A DNA stretch of 64,000 nucleotides from Flavobacteriales bacterium. GTDB lineage: Bacteria; Bacteroidota; Bacteroidia; Flavobacteriales_F; PHOS-HE28. The notes below the pieces were generated by a model that searched no databases, was not told where the DNA came from, and worked only from the letters and a program-made list of their open reading frames with translations. Shown here one piece after another: positions 8,280-17,599 of this stretch. Positions within the stretch are counted from its first letter, which is position 1. Each line of letters begins with the position of its first letter. The DNA lies in NCBI GenBank assembly GCA_016710965.1, contig JADJTW010000031.1, forward strand, positions 496,001 to 560,000. Direction: 5' to 3'. The position numbers and the translations under genes are program-made.

Positions 8280-9155
8280 TCAATTATGCACGCCGCTGCG
8301 CTCCACGCCCATCATATCGCCTACGCGACAAACGAACCCGCCAACAGCCGCGTAGCTGGTTGCCGCGATCGCCTTGGCGGTGCCTTGTTGCTTCTTGAAA
8401 GCCCAGACATCCTTCAGGAAGAGCGGGAAGTTATGATCGTTCAGCAGGTCGAATGCGACGGAGATGGTGGGTTCCAGGCTCTTGGCGGTGTGCCATGTGC
8501 CGAAAGGAATGAACAGCGTCTCGCCCGCGCCCACCACGAAGGTGATTGGCGTTGCGTCCTTGTACTTCGGGAATTTCGAGAGGTCCACATTCTCGATGTC
8601 CGGGATGGCGCTCTTCCATGCATTGCCGGATTCGGGGTAGAGGAATTCATCCTGCCCCTTGGGCCATACGGTGAACTGCTTGCGTCCGTAGAGCTGATTG
8701 ATCCATGCGCTCAGATGGTAATAGTCCACATGCACGTACGGGAATTTCCCGCCGGTGCCGCCGATGAACATCTCCAATGCGCCACCCCAGTAACCGCGCT
8801 TGAACCAGGAGCTCTCCAACCAATTCGGCTTGGCGAAGCCTAGGTTCAGCGGGGATACCATCGATAAGACCTCAGGGAGTTGCGTCGGCAGGTGGTACTT
8901 GCAGGGATATGGAACCGGGCGACTTGTATCCTTTCCTTCCACGAGGTCGAGGATCTCGTTCATGGTGTACACCGTGCCATCCACAGTCGTCTTGCGGTCG
9001 CCGAAGTTCTTTCGGAACCACTCCGGGCTGAACTGGCCGTTCGCCTTCCACACCTTGGTGGCGTTCTTGAAAACCAGCGGAATGCCGGGCTTCCAGTGCT
9101 CCTCGATGAACTGCTCGTGGGTGATCTCCGAGGCGTCGACTTTGCGGACTTCCAT
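8280..9155 (-). CDS. Cupin_8/JmjC-like 2-oxoglutarate Fe(II) dioxygenase
   Basis: A 291-residue protein starting MEVRKVDASEITHEQFIEEHWKPGIPLVF, the usual opening of cupin-like (JmjC-related) hydroxylases. The iron site is visible: His and Asp in YVHVDYYH near the middle and the distal His in FGTWHTAK, giving an HxD...H facial triad. A following FVVGAGETLFIP segment belongs to the jelly-roll barrel. Relatives hydroxylate protein side chains using 2-oxoglutarate and oxygen; the substrate here is unknown. The 26 codons upstream of the chosen ATG lack family character. No operon partner is evident. Confidence 0.8.
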   Translation of the reverse strand: MEVRKVDASEITHEQFIEEHWKPGIPLVFKNATKVWKANGQFSPEWFRKNFGDRKTTVDGTVYTMNEILDLVEGKDTSRPVPYPCKYHLPTQLPEVLSMVSPLNLGFAKPNWLESSWFKRGYWGGALEMFIGGTGGKFPYVHVDYYHLSAWINQLYGRKQFTVWPKGQDEFLYPESGNAWKSAIPDIENVDLSKFPKYKDATPITFVVGAGETLFIPFGTWHTAKSLEPTISVAFDLLNDHNFPLFLKDVWAFKKQQGTAKAIAATSYAAVGGFVCRVGDMMGVERSGVHN

Positions 9156-9292
9156 GGACCTTGCCTTTTGAGGACGTTGAACGTCTATGCGAATCGAAAG
9201 ATACGGTTGCGGCAATCGGGCTGGCGACCACAACGAGCAGGCCGCATGGGAGTCGAGTGCTGCATATCCTCAGAGCCGGAAAAGCCCACCGA

Positions 9293-9589
9293 TCAGCCCT
9301 TATCGATCACCCGGGGCACCTTGAAGTAGTCGCTGTCCTTCACAGGAGCGTTCATCAGCGCCTCTTGCTTGGTGATGGAAGGAAAGGCCACGTCCTCGCG
9401 CAGCACATTCTCCTCATCGGTCATGAAGATCAGCGGTTCCACACCGGCAGTGTCCACTTCATTCAACTTCTCCACGAAGGAGAGCACTCGTTCCATGTCG
9501 GCGAGAATGGTCTGGCGCGCCGCAGGGTCGCTGTAATCGAGCCGCGTGAGTTCCGCGATGCGGTCCAGGGTGGCCTCGTCGATCTTCAT
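9293..9589 (-). CDS. gatC: Asp-tRNA(Asn)/Glu-tRNA(Gln) amidotransferase subunit C
   Basis: A 98-residue GatC, the small stabilising subunit of the GatCAB transamidosome. The opening MKIDEATLDRIAELTRLDYSD and the C-terminal VPRVIDKG segment are typical. It is translationally coupled to the upstream acyltransferase through an ATGA overlap. gatA and gatB are not in the window. Confidence 0.92.
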   Translation of the reverse strand: MKIDEATLDRIAELTRLDYSDPAARQTILADMERVLSFVEKLNEVDTAGVEPLIFMTDEENVLREDVAFPSITKQEALMNAPVKDSDYFKVPRVIDKG

Positions 9590-10389
9590 GGCTGCAGCAG
9601 AGGTTCTTCGATGATGCGATAGATCCGAGCGCGCAAATCTACCAGATCGGCCTCGGTAAGACCGGCTGTTGAAACAGGCTCATGCACGATGGCTCGAGCA
9701 ACGCCCGGTCGTGCGCGAGCCATGATCTCCAAGGGCTCGCCGAAGTATCGCCAGTGATCGAGAAAGGAAATGGGCACGATGGGCACTTGCTTCTCGATTG
9801 CGAGCTTGAACGCCCCGTCCTTGAACGGTTTCATGCGCGGTGTATGCACGGGAATGGTGCCCTCAGGGAAGATGGCGATACTGGTGCCGCGATCGATGGC
9901 TTGAGCAGCCTTTCGGAACGCCTTCGCTGCCTCCATCTTATTGCCCCGGTTCACGGCGATGTTCATGCCCTTGAAGAAGATGTTGAAGAGCGGCCAGCGC
10001 AGCAACTCGTACTTGCCGATGAAGAGGAAATAGTCCGGGATCACATTGTACATCTGTATGATATCAAGATAGCTGCTATGGTTGCAGCATATGATGTATG
10101 GCGGAGGAGGCAATGCCGAGGAACGCCTGGTGCGAAGCGGCACGCCCACGGCCCATTGCAGGAAACCGGCCCACCGGCGCTTGAGCCGGAAGGCGCGCAC
10201 ATAGCGCTGCGGCCGGTAGAGCAGGATGCGAAAAGGAACGTAGAGGACCACAAGGGAAGTGAAGAACACGAAGGCGAACCACAGTTTGTACAGCCATCGC
10301 AAGGGCAGGAAGAGCCACTTGGCTACGACATTCCTGCGCGACTCGCCATCTGGAATGCGAGGCCGGTCGGGATGGGCGGAATGGCTCAT
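9586..10389 (-). CDS. 1-acyl-sn-glycerol-3-phosphate acyltransferase-like protein
   Basis: A 267-residue membrane-bound acyltransferase of the PlsC family. The catalytic NHSSYLD (the HX4D-type motif) lies just after residue 100, and FPEGTI (acyl acceptor binding) about 75 residues later. A hydrophobic N-terminal segment (LWFAFVFFTSLVVLYVPF) anchors it. PlsC-type enzymes transfer an acyl chain to lysophosphatidate in phospholipid synthesis. The start at 10389 was chosen because the long upstream in-frame extension overlaps trpS on the other strand and carries the promoter box. Its stop overlaps the gatC start. Confidence 0.88.
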   Translation of the reverse strand: MSHSAHPDRPRIPDGESRRNVVAKWLFLPLRWLYKLWFAFVFFTSLVVLYVPFRILLYRPQRYVRAFRLKRRWAGFLQWAVGVPLRTRRSSALPPPPYIICCNHSSYLDIIQMYNVIPDYFLFIGKYELLRWPLFNIFFKGMNIAVNRGNKMEAAKAFRKAAQAIDRGTSIAIFPEGTIPVHTPRMKPFKDGAFKLAIEKQVPIVPISFLDHWRYFGEPLEIMARARPGVARAIVHEPVSTAGLTEADLVDLRARIYRIIEEPLLQP

Positions 10390-10402
10390 GGCGGAAAGGC
10401 GG

Positions 10403-10435
10403 CGAAAGTAGTGGCCGTTGGCGCGAGCGATCGAA
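10403..10435 (-). promoter_or_regulatory. Promoter of the plsC-gatC unit
   Basis: TTCG (10432-10435) and TACTTTCG (10403-10410) on the minus strand are 21 bases apart, 13 bases before the ATG. The box form and spacing match the rplM and CPBP promoters. Confidence 0.45.
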
Positions 10436-10494
10436 CACCAGTGGCCAGCCGGGGATACCTTCGCCACCCACTCCCGTGACCGGGACGAAGACGC

Positions 10495-11463
10495 ATGCCA
10501 CGGATCCTCACCGGCATACAAAGCACGGGCGTGCCTCACTTGGGCAACGTGCTGGGCGCCATCAGGCCGGCAGTGGCCATGAGCACCGCCCCCGGCAACG
10601 ATTCCTTCCTCTTCATCGCCGACCTGCATTCGCTCACGCAGATCAAGGACCCCGCGCTGCTGCAAGCCAACACCTACGGCGTGGCCGCTGCATGGCTGGC
10701 GTGCGGGCTCGATACCGCGCGAACGGTATTCTACCGCCAGAGCATGGTGCCGGAGGTGACCGAGCTGACCTGGTACCTGAGCTGCTTCTTCCCCTACTCG
10801 CGGCTCGCGCTCGCCCATAGCTTCAAGGACAAGGCGGACCGATTGGAGGACGTGAATGGAGGGCTGTTCACCTATCCCATGCTCATGGCGGCGGACATCC
10901 TCTTGTACGATGCTGAATTCGTTCCCGTAGGCAAGGACCAGAAGCAGCACCTGGAGATGGCTCGCGATGTAGCCGAACGCTTCAACCACCAAATGGGCGA
11001 ATGCTTCGTGCTGCCCGAGGCGCGCATCGATCCGCACGTGATGACGGTGCCTGGCACCGACGGCGAGAAGATGAGCAAGAGCCGTGGCAACGTCATCAGC
11101 CTATTCGCGCCGGAGAAAGAGTTGAAGAAGGAGGTGATGAACATCGTCACGGACAGCACACCGCTGGAAGCGCCCAAGGACCCGGAGACGTGCAACGTGT
11201 TCAGGCTCTTCAGCCTTGTGGCACCGAAGGGTGCTGTGGATTCCATGGCCGCCAGCTACCGCGCCGGCGGATACGGATATGGCCACGCTAAGAAGGAGTT
11301 GCTGGCTGCCCTGCTCGATGGCTTCCAACAGGAGCGTGAGACTTTCGCGCGCCTGAGCACCGACAAGTCGGAACTGGATGCGCGGCTGATGGAAGGCGAG
11401 GAGAAAGCGCGTGCCGTTGCCCATGAAGTGCTTCGCCGCGTGCGCGGAAGGCTGGGCTATTGA
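10495..11463 (+). CDS. trpS: Tryptophanyl-tRNA synthetase
   Basis: A 322-residue class I synthetase that charges tRNA-Trp. Its HIGH-type signature is PHLGN near the N-terminus and its KMSKS motif is GEKMSKSRGN near residue 190. The FVPVGKDQKQHLEMARD segment is characteristic of TrpRS. Length is normal for bacteria. A TACCTTCG box at 10456-10463 is a possible promoter. The 3' end overlaps the convergent membrane-protein gene by 7 bases. Confidence 0.97.
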   Translation: MPRILTGIQSTGVPHLGNVLGAIRPAVAMSTAPGNDSFLFIADLHSLTQIKDPALLQANTYGVAAAWLACGLDTARTVFYRQSMVPEVTELTWYLSCFFPYSRLALAHSFKDKADRLEDVNGGLFTYPMLMAADILLYDAEFVPVGKDQKQHLEMARDVAERFNHQMGECFVLPEARIDPHVMTVPGTDGEKMSKSRGNVISLFAPEKELKKEVMNIVTDSTPLEAPKDPETCNVFRLFSLVAPKGAVDSMAASYRAGGYGYGHAKKELLAALLDGFQQERETFARLSTDKSELDARLMEGEEKARAVAHEVLRRVRGRLGY

Positions 11464-12290
11464 GCGGTCTTGTTCCCGCTTGCAAACTCTATGAGAATTC
11501 TGGCATCATGACTGCGTAACGAACCGAGGAGCGTCCTGATGCATAGGATGACCCCCAGCATCTCCAACGTCTCTTCGAGGGCGCAAGCCAATACGAAACG
11601 TGAATCACCATACAGAAAGCAGCTGCCTGGCTGGTAGATCTCGCAAGGCACTCCTGGCGGTGAGCGGTCAGTGTCACTTAGCATGAGCTGCTCGGCCAGC
11701 CCACCGCTCCAGGCCTCTACGAAGACTGCGCCGCTCAAATAGGTCGCACCTGCAAGAAGGAATCCGCGGCGTGCGCTGGATGAGAGGCGCAAGAACCACG
11801 GTACAAGCAGGGCGATCAGTGCCAGCGATGCCACACTGTATGGAATGTACCACGCGTAGAACAACCATCCCCTCCCCCCCGCCCGCAAATCGCCGTCGCC
11901 GAGGATCCTGAGCGTGCAGAGCATGAAGCGCTCGTGTATCTGGGAACCTTCATCCACGCCAAGGAAGAGCATGATGAAAGCCATCAAAGACCAAGGCCAG
12001 CGCGCTGGGCCCTTCTCCGACCGGCTGCGGTAGTGGAACAAAAGCGATGCGAACAAGAACAGCAGCACATTGAACAGGGTAGGCACATTGCCTTCTCGGT
12101 CCATGTCGAACAACATGCTTACGGCAGTCCACGGTCGCCCGAGCGTCAAGTGGCCGAATGCAACCAGGAGATCGAGGAGCAACAGAATGAGCAGGAAAAG
12201 AAGGAGCACAATCGTAACACGGCGCGGATCCAGTCGCAGTGCGAGCGCATCATGTGCCCTCTCGTCACCTGCCCTGTCGCGAGCGTTCAT
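11457..12290 (-). CDS. Multipass membrane protein of unknown function
   Basis: A 277-residue protein with six or seven hydrophobic segments. The start ATG at 12290 is preferred to a GTG 19 codons upstream (12347). A motif I recognise from other unassigned bacterial membrane proteins, FLGVDEGSQIHERF, lies after the third segment; acidic and histidine residues at a membrane boundary could bind a metal or act in catalysis. An EIYQPGSC segment lies in a predicted loop. I do not recognise a named family. It is immediately downstream of the amidohydrolase at 12356 and may share its transcript. Confidence 0.65.
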   Translation of the reverse strand: MNARDRAGDERAHDALALRLDPRRVTIVLLLFLLILLLLDLLVAFGHLTLGRPWTAVSMLFDMDREGNVPTLFNVLLFLFASLLFHYRSRSEKGPARWPWSLMAFIMLFLGVDEGSQIHERFMLCTLRILGDGDLRAGGRGWLFYAWYIPYSVASLALIALLVPWFLRLSSSARRGFLLAGATYLSGAVFVEAWSGGLAEQLMLSDTDRSPPGVPCEIYQPGSCFLYGDSRFVLACALEETLEMLGVILCIRTLLGSLRSHDARILIEFASGNKTAQ

Positions 12291-12355
12291 CGTTCCATCT
12301 TGAGATCGGCTGTAATGTACTGAAGCGCGCCGGGACCCAATCAGCACGAGCGACC

Positions 12356-13660
12356 TCAGCGGCGGTCCTTGTACTGCCGGAACAACTGCTTTTGGTGGTC
12401 GTCGAGCACGATGCGGCGGCCCTGGATGAAGGCCAGGCGCACATCATTGCCACGCATGTCCAACGCATCGCCGCTGCTTACGAAGAGAGTGGCATCCTTG
12501 CCTACGGTCAGGCTGCCGCACTTGTCGTCCACGCCGAGCACGGCTGCGGCGTCCAGCGTAATGGCGCGCAGGGCATCTTCACCAAGAAGCCCATAGGCGC
12601 GTGCAGTGCCCGCTGTGAAGGGAAGACTGCGAAGGCCTGAGTGCTCGCGCGAGCCATCAGAATAGCTCACGCAGAAGCGCACGCCACGTTCCTTCAGCAA
12701 AGCGGGAAGTCGGTAAGGGAGGTCCACATCATCATCGGGCCGCAACGGAAGGCTGTGCGTGCGCCGAAGGACCACATCCACCTTGTTCTCGCGCAAGAGG
12801 TCGGCAACACGCCAGGCATCATATCCTCCCACGATCACGGTCCGTTTCACGCCTTCGGCCTTCGCGAATTGCACTGCTTCGACGATCTCCTTGGCGGCGT
12901 TGGCACGCACGAATAGCGATTTGCTCCCGCTGAACAAACCGCGCATGGCCTCCAAGCGCGGATCGGGCGGTGATTGCGTGGCCACCTGTGCATAGGCCCG
13001 GGCTCTACGGATGAAGGCGGCTATCTCAGCGAGGCGCCGGGCTCGTTCATCTTTCTTCTCGCTGTCCGTTTCCCCGGGCTCGGCCCACCAACCGCTGCGC
13101 TGGTATGCGATGGGCCATGACAGGAAGATCCCGTCATCGGCCTTCACGATAGCGTCGTCATTCTCCCATGCATCCAGTTGTACAACGCTGCTGGACCCGG
13201 CGATGGTCAAGCCACGCGGTGCGATCTGGGCCATGAGCACCCCGTTCGCCCGCACTGTCGGGATCACGCGCGAATCGCACTTGAAGGCCGATATCGCACG
13301 CAACTCGGGCTCCATGGATCCGATGTCCTGCTGGTCCACTGTTGAACGCGCCTGCTCGATCTCCACGAGGCCCAAGGTGGCATCGAGCGCTATGAAGCCT
13401 GGATACACATGCTGCCCCTTTGCATCGATCACAGTGTCATAGGCCGCAGTAACGCCATAGTTGTACCCCACGTAATCGATGCGACCGCCGCGGAAACCGA
13501 CGGCGCCTTCATCGATCACCTTGCCATCGCCCACATGCACGGTACCGCCGGTCACGAGTACGCTCCTGGTTTGCGGAGGCGCGGGCGTGGGCCGTTGTGC
13601 AAGCAATGCGCAGGGCACCAGCAATGCGGCGAACATGGATATGAAGCGATCAGCGATCAT
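12356..13660 (-). CDS. Exported amidohydrolase-family protein (single domain)
   Basis: A 434-residue protein with an N-terminal signal peptide (MIADRFISMFAALLVPCALLAQ) and the composite domain of the amidohydrolase superfamily (urease/imidazolonepropionase type): TGGTVHVGDGKVIDEGAVGFRGGRI at the N-terminus and a C-terminal GSLTVGKDATLFVSSGD. At the position of the usual HxH metal motif after the first strand (VYPGFIALDATLGL) there is no histidine pair, so the metal site looks altered. It starts inside the last codons of the upstream gene (11-base overlap), indicating coupled translation. An upstream in-frame ATG at 13678 is an alternative start. Substrate unknown. Confidence 0.78.
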   Translation of the reverse strand: MIADRFISMFAALLVPCALLAQRPTPAPPQTRSVLVTGGTVHVGDGKVIDEGAVGFRGGRIDYVGYNYGVTAAYDTVIDAKGQHVYPGFIALDATLGLVEIEQARSTVDQQDIGSMEPELRAISAFKCDSRVIPTVRANGVLMAQIAPRGLTIAGSSSVVQLDAWENDDAIVKADDGIFLSWPIAYQRSGWWAEPGETDSEKKDERARRLAEIAAFIRRARAYAQVATQSPPDPRLEAMRGLFSGSKSLFVRANAAKEIVEAVQFAKAEGVKRTVIVGGYDAWRVADLLRENKVDVVLRRTHSLPLRPDDDVDLPYRLPALLKERGVRFCVSYSDGSREHSGLRSLPFTAGTARAYGLLGEDALRAITLDAAAVLGVDDKCGSLTVGKDATLFVSSGDALDMRGNDVRLAFIQGRRIVLDDHQKQLFRQYKDRR

Positions 13661-16600
13661 GCTTTTGCTCTTCTTCATCACCGATGTCGTCGCACTCCCA
13701 CAAGCGTGGTTGATCACGGCGGGCCTTCTTGGTGGGAGCTCCATCGCCTTTTGCCTGGAGCATGGCACGTACGATACGATCGCGTTCCGCTGCCACCCAT
13801 GCCCTCCGTTCCCGGTCCATCGCTTCATCGTAGTAGCATGCACCATCCACATAGGTCTTGATTGCGCGGGCCTCGATGCTCAGCGGATCGGCGCTCCAGA
13901 GCACCAGGTCGGCGTCCTTGCCCGTTTCCACCGTACCGATGCGATGGTCCAGCTTAAGCATGCGGGCCGGATTGAGCGTCACCATCTTCCAGGCCTCCTC
14001 TGCGCTCACTCCTCCGTACTTCACGGCCTTGGCCGCCTCCTGGTTCAAGCGCCGGCTCATCTCGGCATCGTCGCTGTTGATCCCCGTGTTCACGCCGTTC
14101 ATCTGAAGCAATGCCGCATTGTACGGTATGGCATCGTACACCTCGAACTTGTAGGCCCACCAATCGCTGAAGGTGCTTGCACTGGCACCATGCTCGCGCA
14201 TGCGCGCCGCCACCTTGTAGCCCTCGAGGATATGCGTGAAGGTGTTCACGGTGAAGCCCATGCTATCCGCGACGTGCATCAACATGGCGATCTCGCTCTG
14301 CACATAGCTATGGCAGCTGATGTCACGCTCACCACGCAGGATCTCCGCGAGCGCTTCCAAGCGTAGGTCCCTTCGCGGGGCATCGTGGCCTTCCCGGTCC
14401 TTCGGCTTCAGCACGGCCCAGCGGCTCCATTCCTGAGCATAGCTGCGTGCGCGGTGGAACGCATCATAGAAGAGTTGTTCCACGCCCATGCGCGACTGCG
14501 GAAATCGCGGGCTGGGATTGCTCCAGTTGCTCTGCTTCACATTCTCGCCCAATGCGAACTTGATCCGCTTGGGCGCATCACGGATGAGCAGGGAGTCGCC
14601 TGCATGGCCCCACAGCAACTTGATCAGCGCGCTCTGCCCACCGATGGGATTGGCGCTGCCGTGGAGCAATTGGGCAGTGGTCACTCCACCGGCGAGATCA
14701 CGATAGATGTTCACGTCGTCGGGGTTCACTACATCGCCCATGCGCACTTCGCTGGTGATCGCATGGCTCCCTTCGTTCACGCCACGGCTTAGCGCAATGT
14801 GCGAGTGCTCATCAATGATGCCGCACGTAAGGTGCTTGCCGGCAGCATCCAGCTCCAGCACCGTGGGCTTGTGCTTCCCGGGGAAGAAGGATGGCACATC
14901 GAGCTTCTCGCCTACGGCTATGATCTTCCCTCGGTGCATGAGCACGTCCGTGTTCCGCAAGATCCCCTTGCTCGTGTTCGTCCATACCGTGGCATTGCGC
15001 AGAACAACGGACTCCTGGGCGGGAGCCTGACGCCATCCGTAGCCAACGAGCGGGAAGACGAGGTCGCCATGCGCGGGAGGCGGCTTCACCTTGCTGGTGT
15101 CGGCCTTGCTGGTCCTGGCGTCGCGCTTGTCCGCCCTTCGGATCGCGCTCCACACGAACCAGGCTCCACCGGGCCGTTGGCCCTGGCCATCCCAGAGACC
15201 CCCGTCCGCATGGATGGTACCGGTCAATCGCAGCAATTCAGCCGGTGCTTCGCGCGGAGCGAAGGCCAAGCTCACCAGAGAACCTTGTCGTTCAAATCGC
15301 ACTTTCACCTTCGAACTATCGCTCTCATTGGGGCGCTTCACCGTCACTTCTTGCTTTTCGCGCTCACCGGTGATCTCCATGGTCCAGATGGCATCGACCA
15401 TGTTCAGTTCATAGGTGCCTTGCAGCTTCGGCGCCTCGGGATCACTGAGCATAAAGCGATGGCCTTGCACCCAGGTCTCGTGCAGGATGTTCTTCTCGTG
15501 CAGCAAGTGGTGCGAGGTGATGAGGAAGTTCGCGATCATGCCCTTGCGCAGCGTCCCAAGGCGGTCATCGAGCCCGAACAGACGAGCGGGATCGGAAGTG
15601 AGCGCTTCTATGGCGCGGGAACTATCCAATCCGCAGGCGACCAGCTTCCGCAGTTCCGCCCAAATGGAACCGAGTTCCGTATGGCCGTGAGCGGTGAGGG
15701 CGAAAGGAATGGCTGCGCTATCGAGCATCGCGGCGTTGAACGGTGCGTATGCCCAATGCTTGAGCCGCGCAAAGCTCACCTCTTGCGCGTCGAAGGGATC
15801 TTCCACATCGTAGGCTTCCGGCAGGGCGAACGGGATGATGAGCGGAAGGCCTGTTGCTTTGATCTCGTTCAGGCGTGCGTATTCGTCTCCCGATCCTTTG
15901 ATGATCCCGGGAAGCTGGAACTCGTTGAGCACCCCGGCCCACCGCAGGACGTCGTTCCTGTCGTTGGCTTCGCACACCACGCGACCGTCCAACTGGCAGC
16001 CGAGCGCATGCAGCACCGCATCGGTCTCCTGCGGTGCTCGCAGCTGGGAGTACCACCGCGCATCCAGGAAAGCTTGCCGCACCAATGCAATGGCCCCAGC
16101 CAGCGAACTGGGGTATCCATCAGTGCTGCTCCCCTTGCGGAAGCTGAAATGCGAAGCGACGTCTGCACGAGCGATGGACTTAACAGGATCCTCATCGTTG
16201 AGCAGCACGACAGCCGATGTGCCGCGCGCGATCCCGTCCATGCGGTGGGTGATCACCGCTCCGAAGCCCTGTTCACGGAGCTTGGAAGCGCGCTCCGGAT
16301 CGTTCTTGAAGAGCTCGTGCGCATGAGCATCAGCGCGCAGTGCATCGTTCCAGTGGCGTGCAGCCCGGTTCTCGGCCTTGCGCTCCTCCGCCGTGCTCGT
16401 TGGCAGCCCCAGGTCGCTGTATGGATCGATCAACGCAGGCCAGATGTGCAAGCCCTTCATGTCCCTCACCACTGCACCGGCTGGGATGACTGCATCGTTC
16501 CCGGCAGCCATCACCTCTCCGTCCTTCACCACGAGCGTGGCGTTGTTCAGCACGGTGCGTGCATCAACGTGCAAGGTGGCATTGGTGAACGCGATCAACG

Positions 16601-16697
16601 AAGGCGCGGTGCTCACCACGTGCGCGGGGGGCGGCGTGCTCTGCGCCACTGCCAATGAAGACAGCGCCCAGGCAAGGCAGCATGGCAGGGGTCGCAT
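13650..16697 (-). CDS. Exported tandem-domain amidohydrolase
   Basis: A 1015-residue protein with a signal peptide (MRPLPCCLAWALSSLAVAQ) and two amidohydrolase domains, roughly residues 35-470 and 560-1000, joined by a beta-rich linker around residue 480. The second domain keeps the HxH motif (CGIIDEHSHIALS) and a late GINSDDAEMSRRLN segment with the expected aspartate. The first has DPYSDLGL at the equivalent point and lacks the histidines. Both end with GT.GKDADLVLW-like composite strands. Similar proteins are common in Bacteroidota as unassigned periplasmic amidohydrolases. It is followed by the single-domain homologue; together they supply three domains, of which one looks catalytically complete. 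Confidence 0.82.
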   Translation of the reverse strand: MRPLPCCLAWALSSLAVAQSTPPPAHVVSTAPSLIAFTNATLHVDARTVLNNATLVVKDGEVMAAGNDAVIPAGAVVRDMKGLHIWPALIDPYSDLGLPTSTAEERKAENRAARHWNDALRADAHAHELFKNDPERASKLREQGFGAVITHRMDGIARGTSAVVLLNDEDPVKSIARADVASHFSFRKGSSTDGYPSSLAGAIALVRQAFLDARWYSQLRAPQETDAVLHALGCQLDGRVVCEANDRNDVLRWAGVLNEFQLPGIIKGSGDEYARLNEIKATGLPLIIPFALPEAYDVEDPFDAQEVSFARLKHWAYAPFNAAMLDSAAIPFALTAHGHTELGSIWAELRKLVACGLDSSRAIEALTSDPARLFGLDDRLGTLRKGMIANFLITSHHLLHEKNILHETWVQGHRFMLSDPEAPKLQGTYELNMVDAIWTMEITGEREKQEVTVKRPNESDSSKVKVRFERQGSLVSLAFAPREAPAELLRLTGTIHADGGLWDGQGQRPGGAWFVWSAIRRADKRDARTSKADTSKVKPPPAHGDLVFPLVGYGWRQAPAQESVVLRNATVWTNTSKGILRNTDVLMHRGKIIAVGEKLDVPSFFPGKHKPTVLELDAAGKHLTCGIIDEHSHIALSRGVNEGSHAITSEVRMGDVVNPDDVNIYRDLAGGVTTAQLLHGSANPIGGQSALIKLLWGHAGDSLLIRDAPKRIKFALGENVKQSNWSNPSPRFPQSRMGVEQLFYDAFHRARSYAQEWSRWAVLKPKDREGHDAPRRDLRLEALAEILRGERDISCHSYVQSEIAMLMHVADSMGFTVNTFTHILEGYKVAARMREHGASASTFSDWWAYKFEVYDAIPYNAALLQMNGVNTGINSDDAEMSRRLNQEAAKAVKYGGVSAEEAWKMVTLNPARMLKLDHRIGTVETGKDADLVLWSADPLSIEARAIKTYVDGACYYDEAMDRERRAWVAAERDRIVRAMLQAKGDGAPTKKARRDQPRLWECDDIGDEEEQKHDR

Positions 16698-16706
16698 GGA
16701 GGTGGG

Positions 16707-16714
16707 CGAAAGTA
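16707..16714 (-). promoter_or_regulatory. Putative -7 box (TACTTTCG) for the amidohydrolase pair
   Basis: TACTTTCG on the minus strand lies 9 bases before the ATG at 16697. It is identical to the boxes at plsC, dusB and the GT9 gene. The -33 region is not clear. Confidence 0.42.
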
Positions 16715-16779
16715 GCGGCGATGGCCGGATGGCACCATCACGCACCAGGCACACGTTCCATCACAGCGGCTCCTGCTAC

Positions 16780-16787
16780 TACCTTCG
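16780..16787 (+). promoter_or_regulatory. Putative -7 box (TACCTTCG) for the cytochrome-b-like gene
   Basis: TACCTTCG lies 20 bases before the ATG at 16808. A weak GTTC sits 21 bases further upstream. Confidence 0.33.
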
Positions 16788-16807
16788 GCCCGTATTCGCT
16801 CCTGCCT

Positions 16808-17236
16808 ATGGTATTCCTGCACAGCTTGCTGCGCTATGCCGTCCTCTTCGCTCTGCTCTATGCGGTGTTCACGAACCTGCGTGGCTGGCTCATCGGTCGT
16901 CCCATCCTCACCGGCGAGCGCATGATAACCATAGTGGCCATGGTGCTCTGCCACGTGCAATTGCTCCTCGGAGCCATCCTCTATGGCATGAATTGGAATG
17001 CGCTGAAGAGCCGGGAACTGGATCCCTTCCACAAGTTCGTCAAGTACGAGCACGCTGGAACGATGGTGCTCGCCGTGGCGCTCATCACCCTTGGCCGCGT
17101 ATTGAGCAAGCGCGCACAGGATGAACGCAGCAAACAGCGGCAGATCGCCGTGTTCTACGGCATCGGTACACTACTGATCCTTTGGGCCGTTCCCTGGCCG
17201 TTCAGGGATATCGGCCACAGTCTCGGCTGGCTATGA
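16808..17236 (+). CDS. Small four-helix membrane protein, cytochrome-b-like
   Basis: A 142-residue protein with four hydrophobic helices (about residues 5-22, 38-60, 78-98 and 112-130). Histidines sit in or near helices (FLHSLLRY, LCHVQLLLG, YEHAGTM), as in small b-type cytochromes. Bacteroidota homologues are often labelled cytochrome B without experimental support. The chosen ATG gives a clean first helix; upstream in-frame codons overlap the amidohydrolase promoter. The stop overlaps the start of the following cytochrome c by ATGA, so the two are probably partners in membrane electron transfer (inference). Confidence 0.7.
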   Translation: MVFLHSLLRYAVLFALLYAVFTNLRGWLIGRPILTGERMITIVAMVLCHVQLLLGAILYGMNWNALKSRELDPFHKFVKYEHAGTMVLAVALITLGRVLSKRAQDERSKQRQIAVFYGIGTLLILWAVPWPFRDIGHSLGWL

Positions 17237-17571
17237 GGAACACCGCTCTTCTTCTCGGAGCGATTACCGCCCTGCTCATCGCTTGCGGAAATAGCGAGGC
17301 CGATTCCCGCGCTTCGCTCGCTCCGGCCGAAGGAGGGGCGCCCAAGGGCGAGCAGCTCTTCCGCATGCACTGCGTGCTTTGCCACGGCAGTACCGGCAAG
17401 CTGGGCTTCAATGGCGCCAAGGACCTTACGCTGTCGGTCCTCTCCCGCGCCGAGATGATCACGCGCGTAAGCGAAGGCAAGGGGACCATGCAACCCTACA
17501 AGCAGATGCTCACGCCCAAGGAGATCGAGGCCGTTGTGGACCATGTGCGGGCCCTGGCCGTGAAGCCCTGA
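17233..17571 (+). CDS. Lipoprotein monohaem cytochrome c
   Basis: A 112-residue class I cytochrome c. A lipoprotein signal peptide ends in LLIACGNS, so the mature protein is probably anchored to a membrane on the periplasmic side. A single haem site CVLCH lies near residue 48 and the Met ligand is probably in GTMQPYKQM, before the C-terminal helix IEAVVDHVRAL. It is translationally coupled to the cytochrome-b-like protein. The likely role is small-scale electron transfer; partner enzymes are unknown. Confidence 0.85.
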   Translation: MRNTALLLGAITALLIACGNSEADSRASLAPAEGGAPKGEQLFRMHCVLCHGSTGKLGFNGAKDLTLSVLSRAEMITRVSEGKGTMQPYKQMLTPKEIEAVVDHVRALAVKP

Positions 17572-17599
17572 TGCAATCCCGCGCCGAAGCCATCACGCT

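Noticed and set aside
8181..8290. A missing N-terminal half of the MauE-like protein in another frame
   Set aside because: I read the minus-strand frames upstream of 8181 and found stop codons and no membrane-helix sequence.
14799..16658. A 619-codon plus-strand open frame
   Set aside because: It is antisense to the tandem-domain amidohydrolase, which has a clear signal peptide and family motifs.
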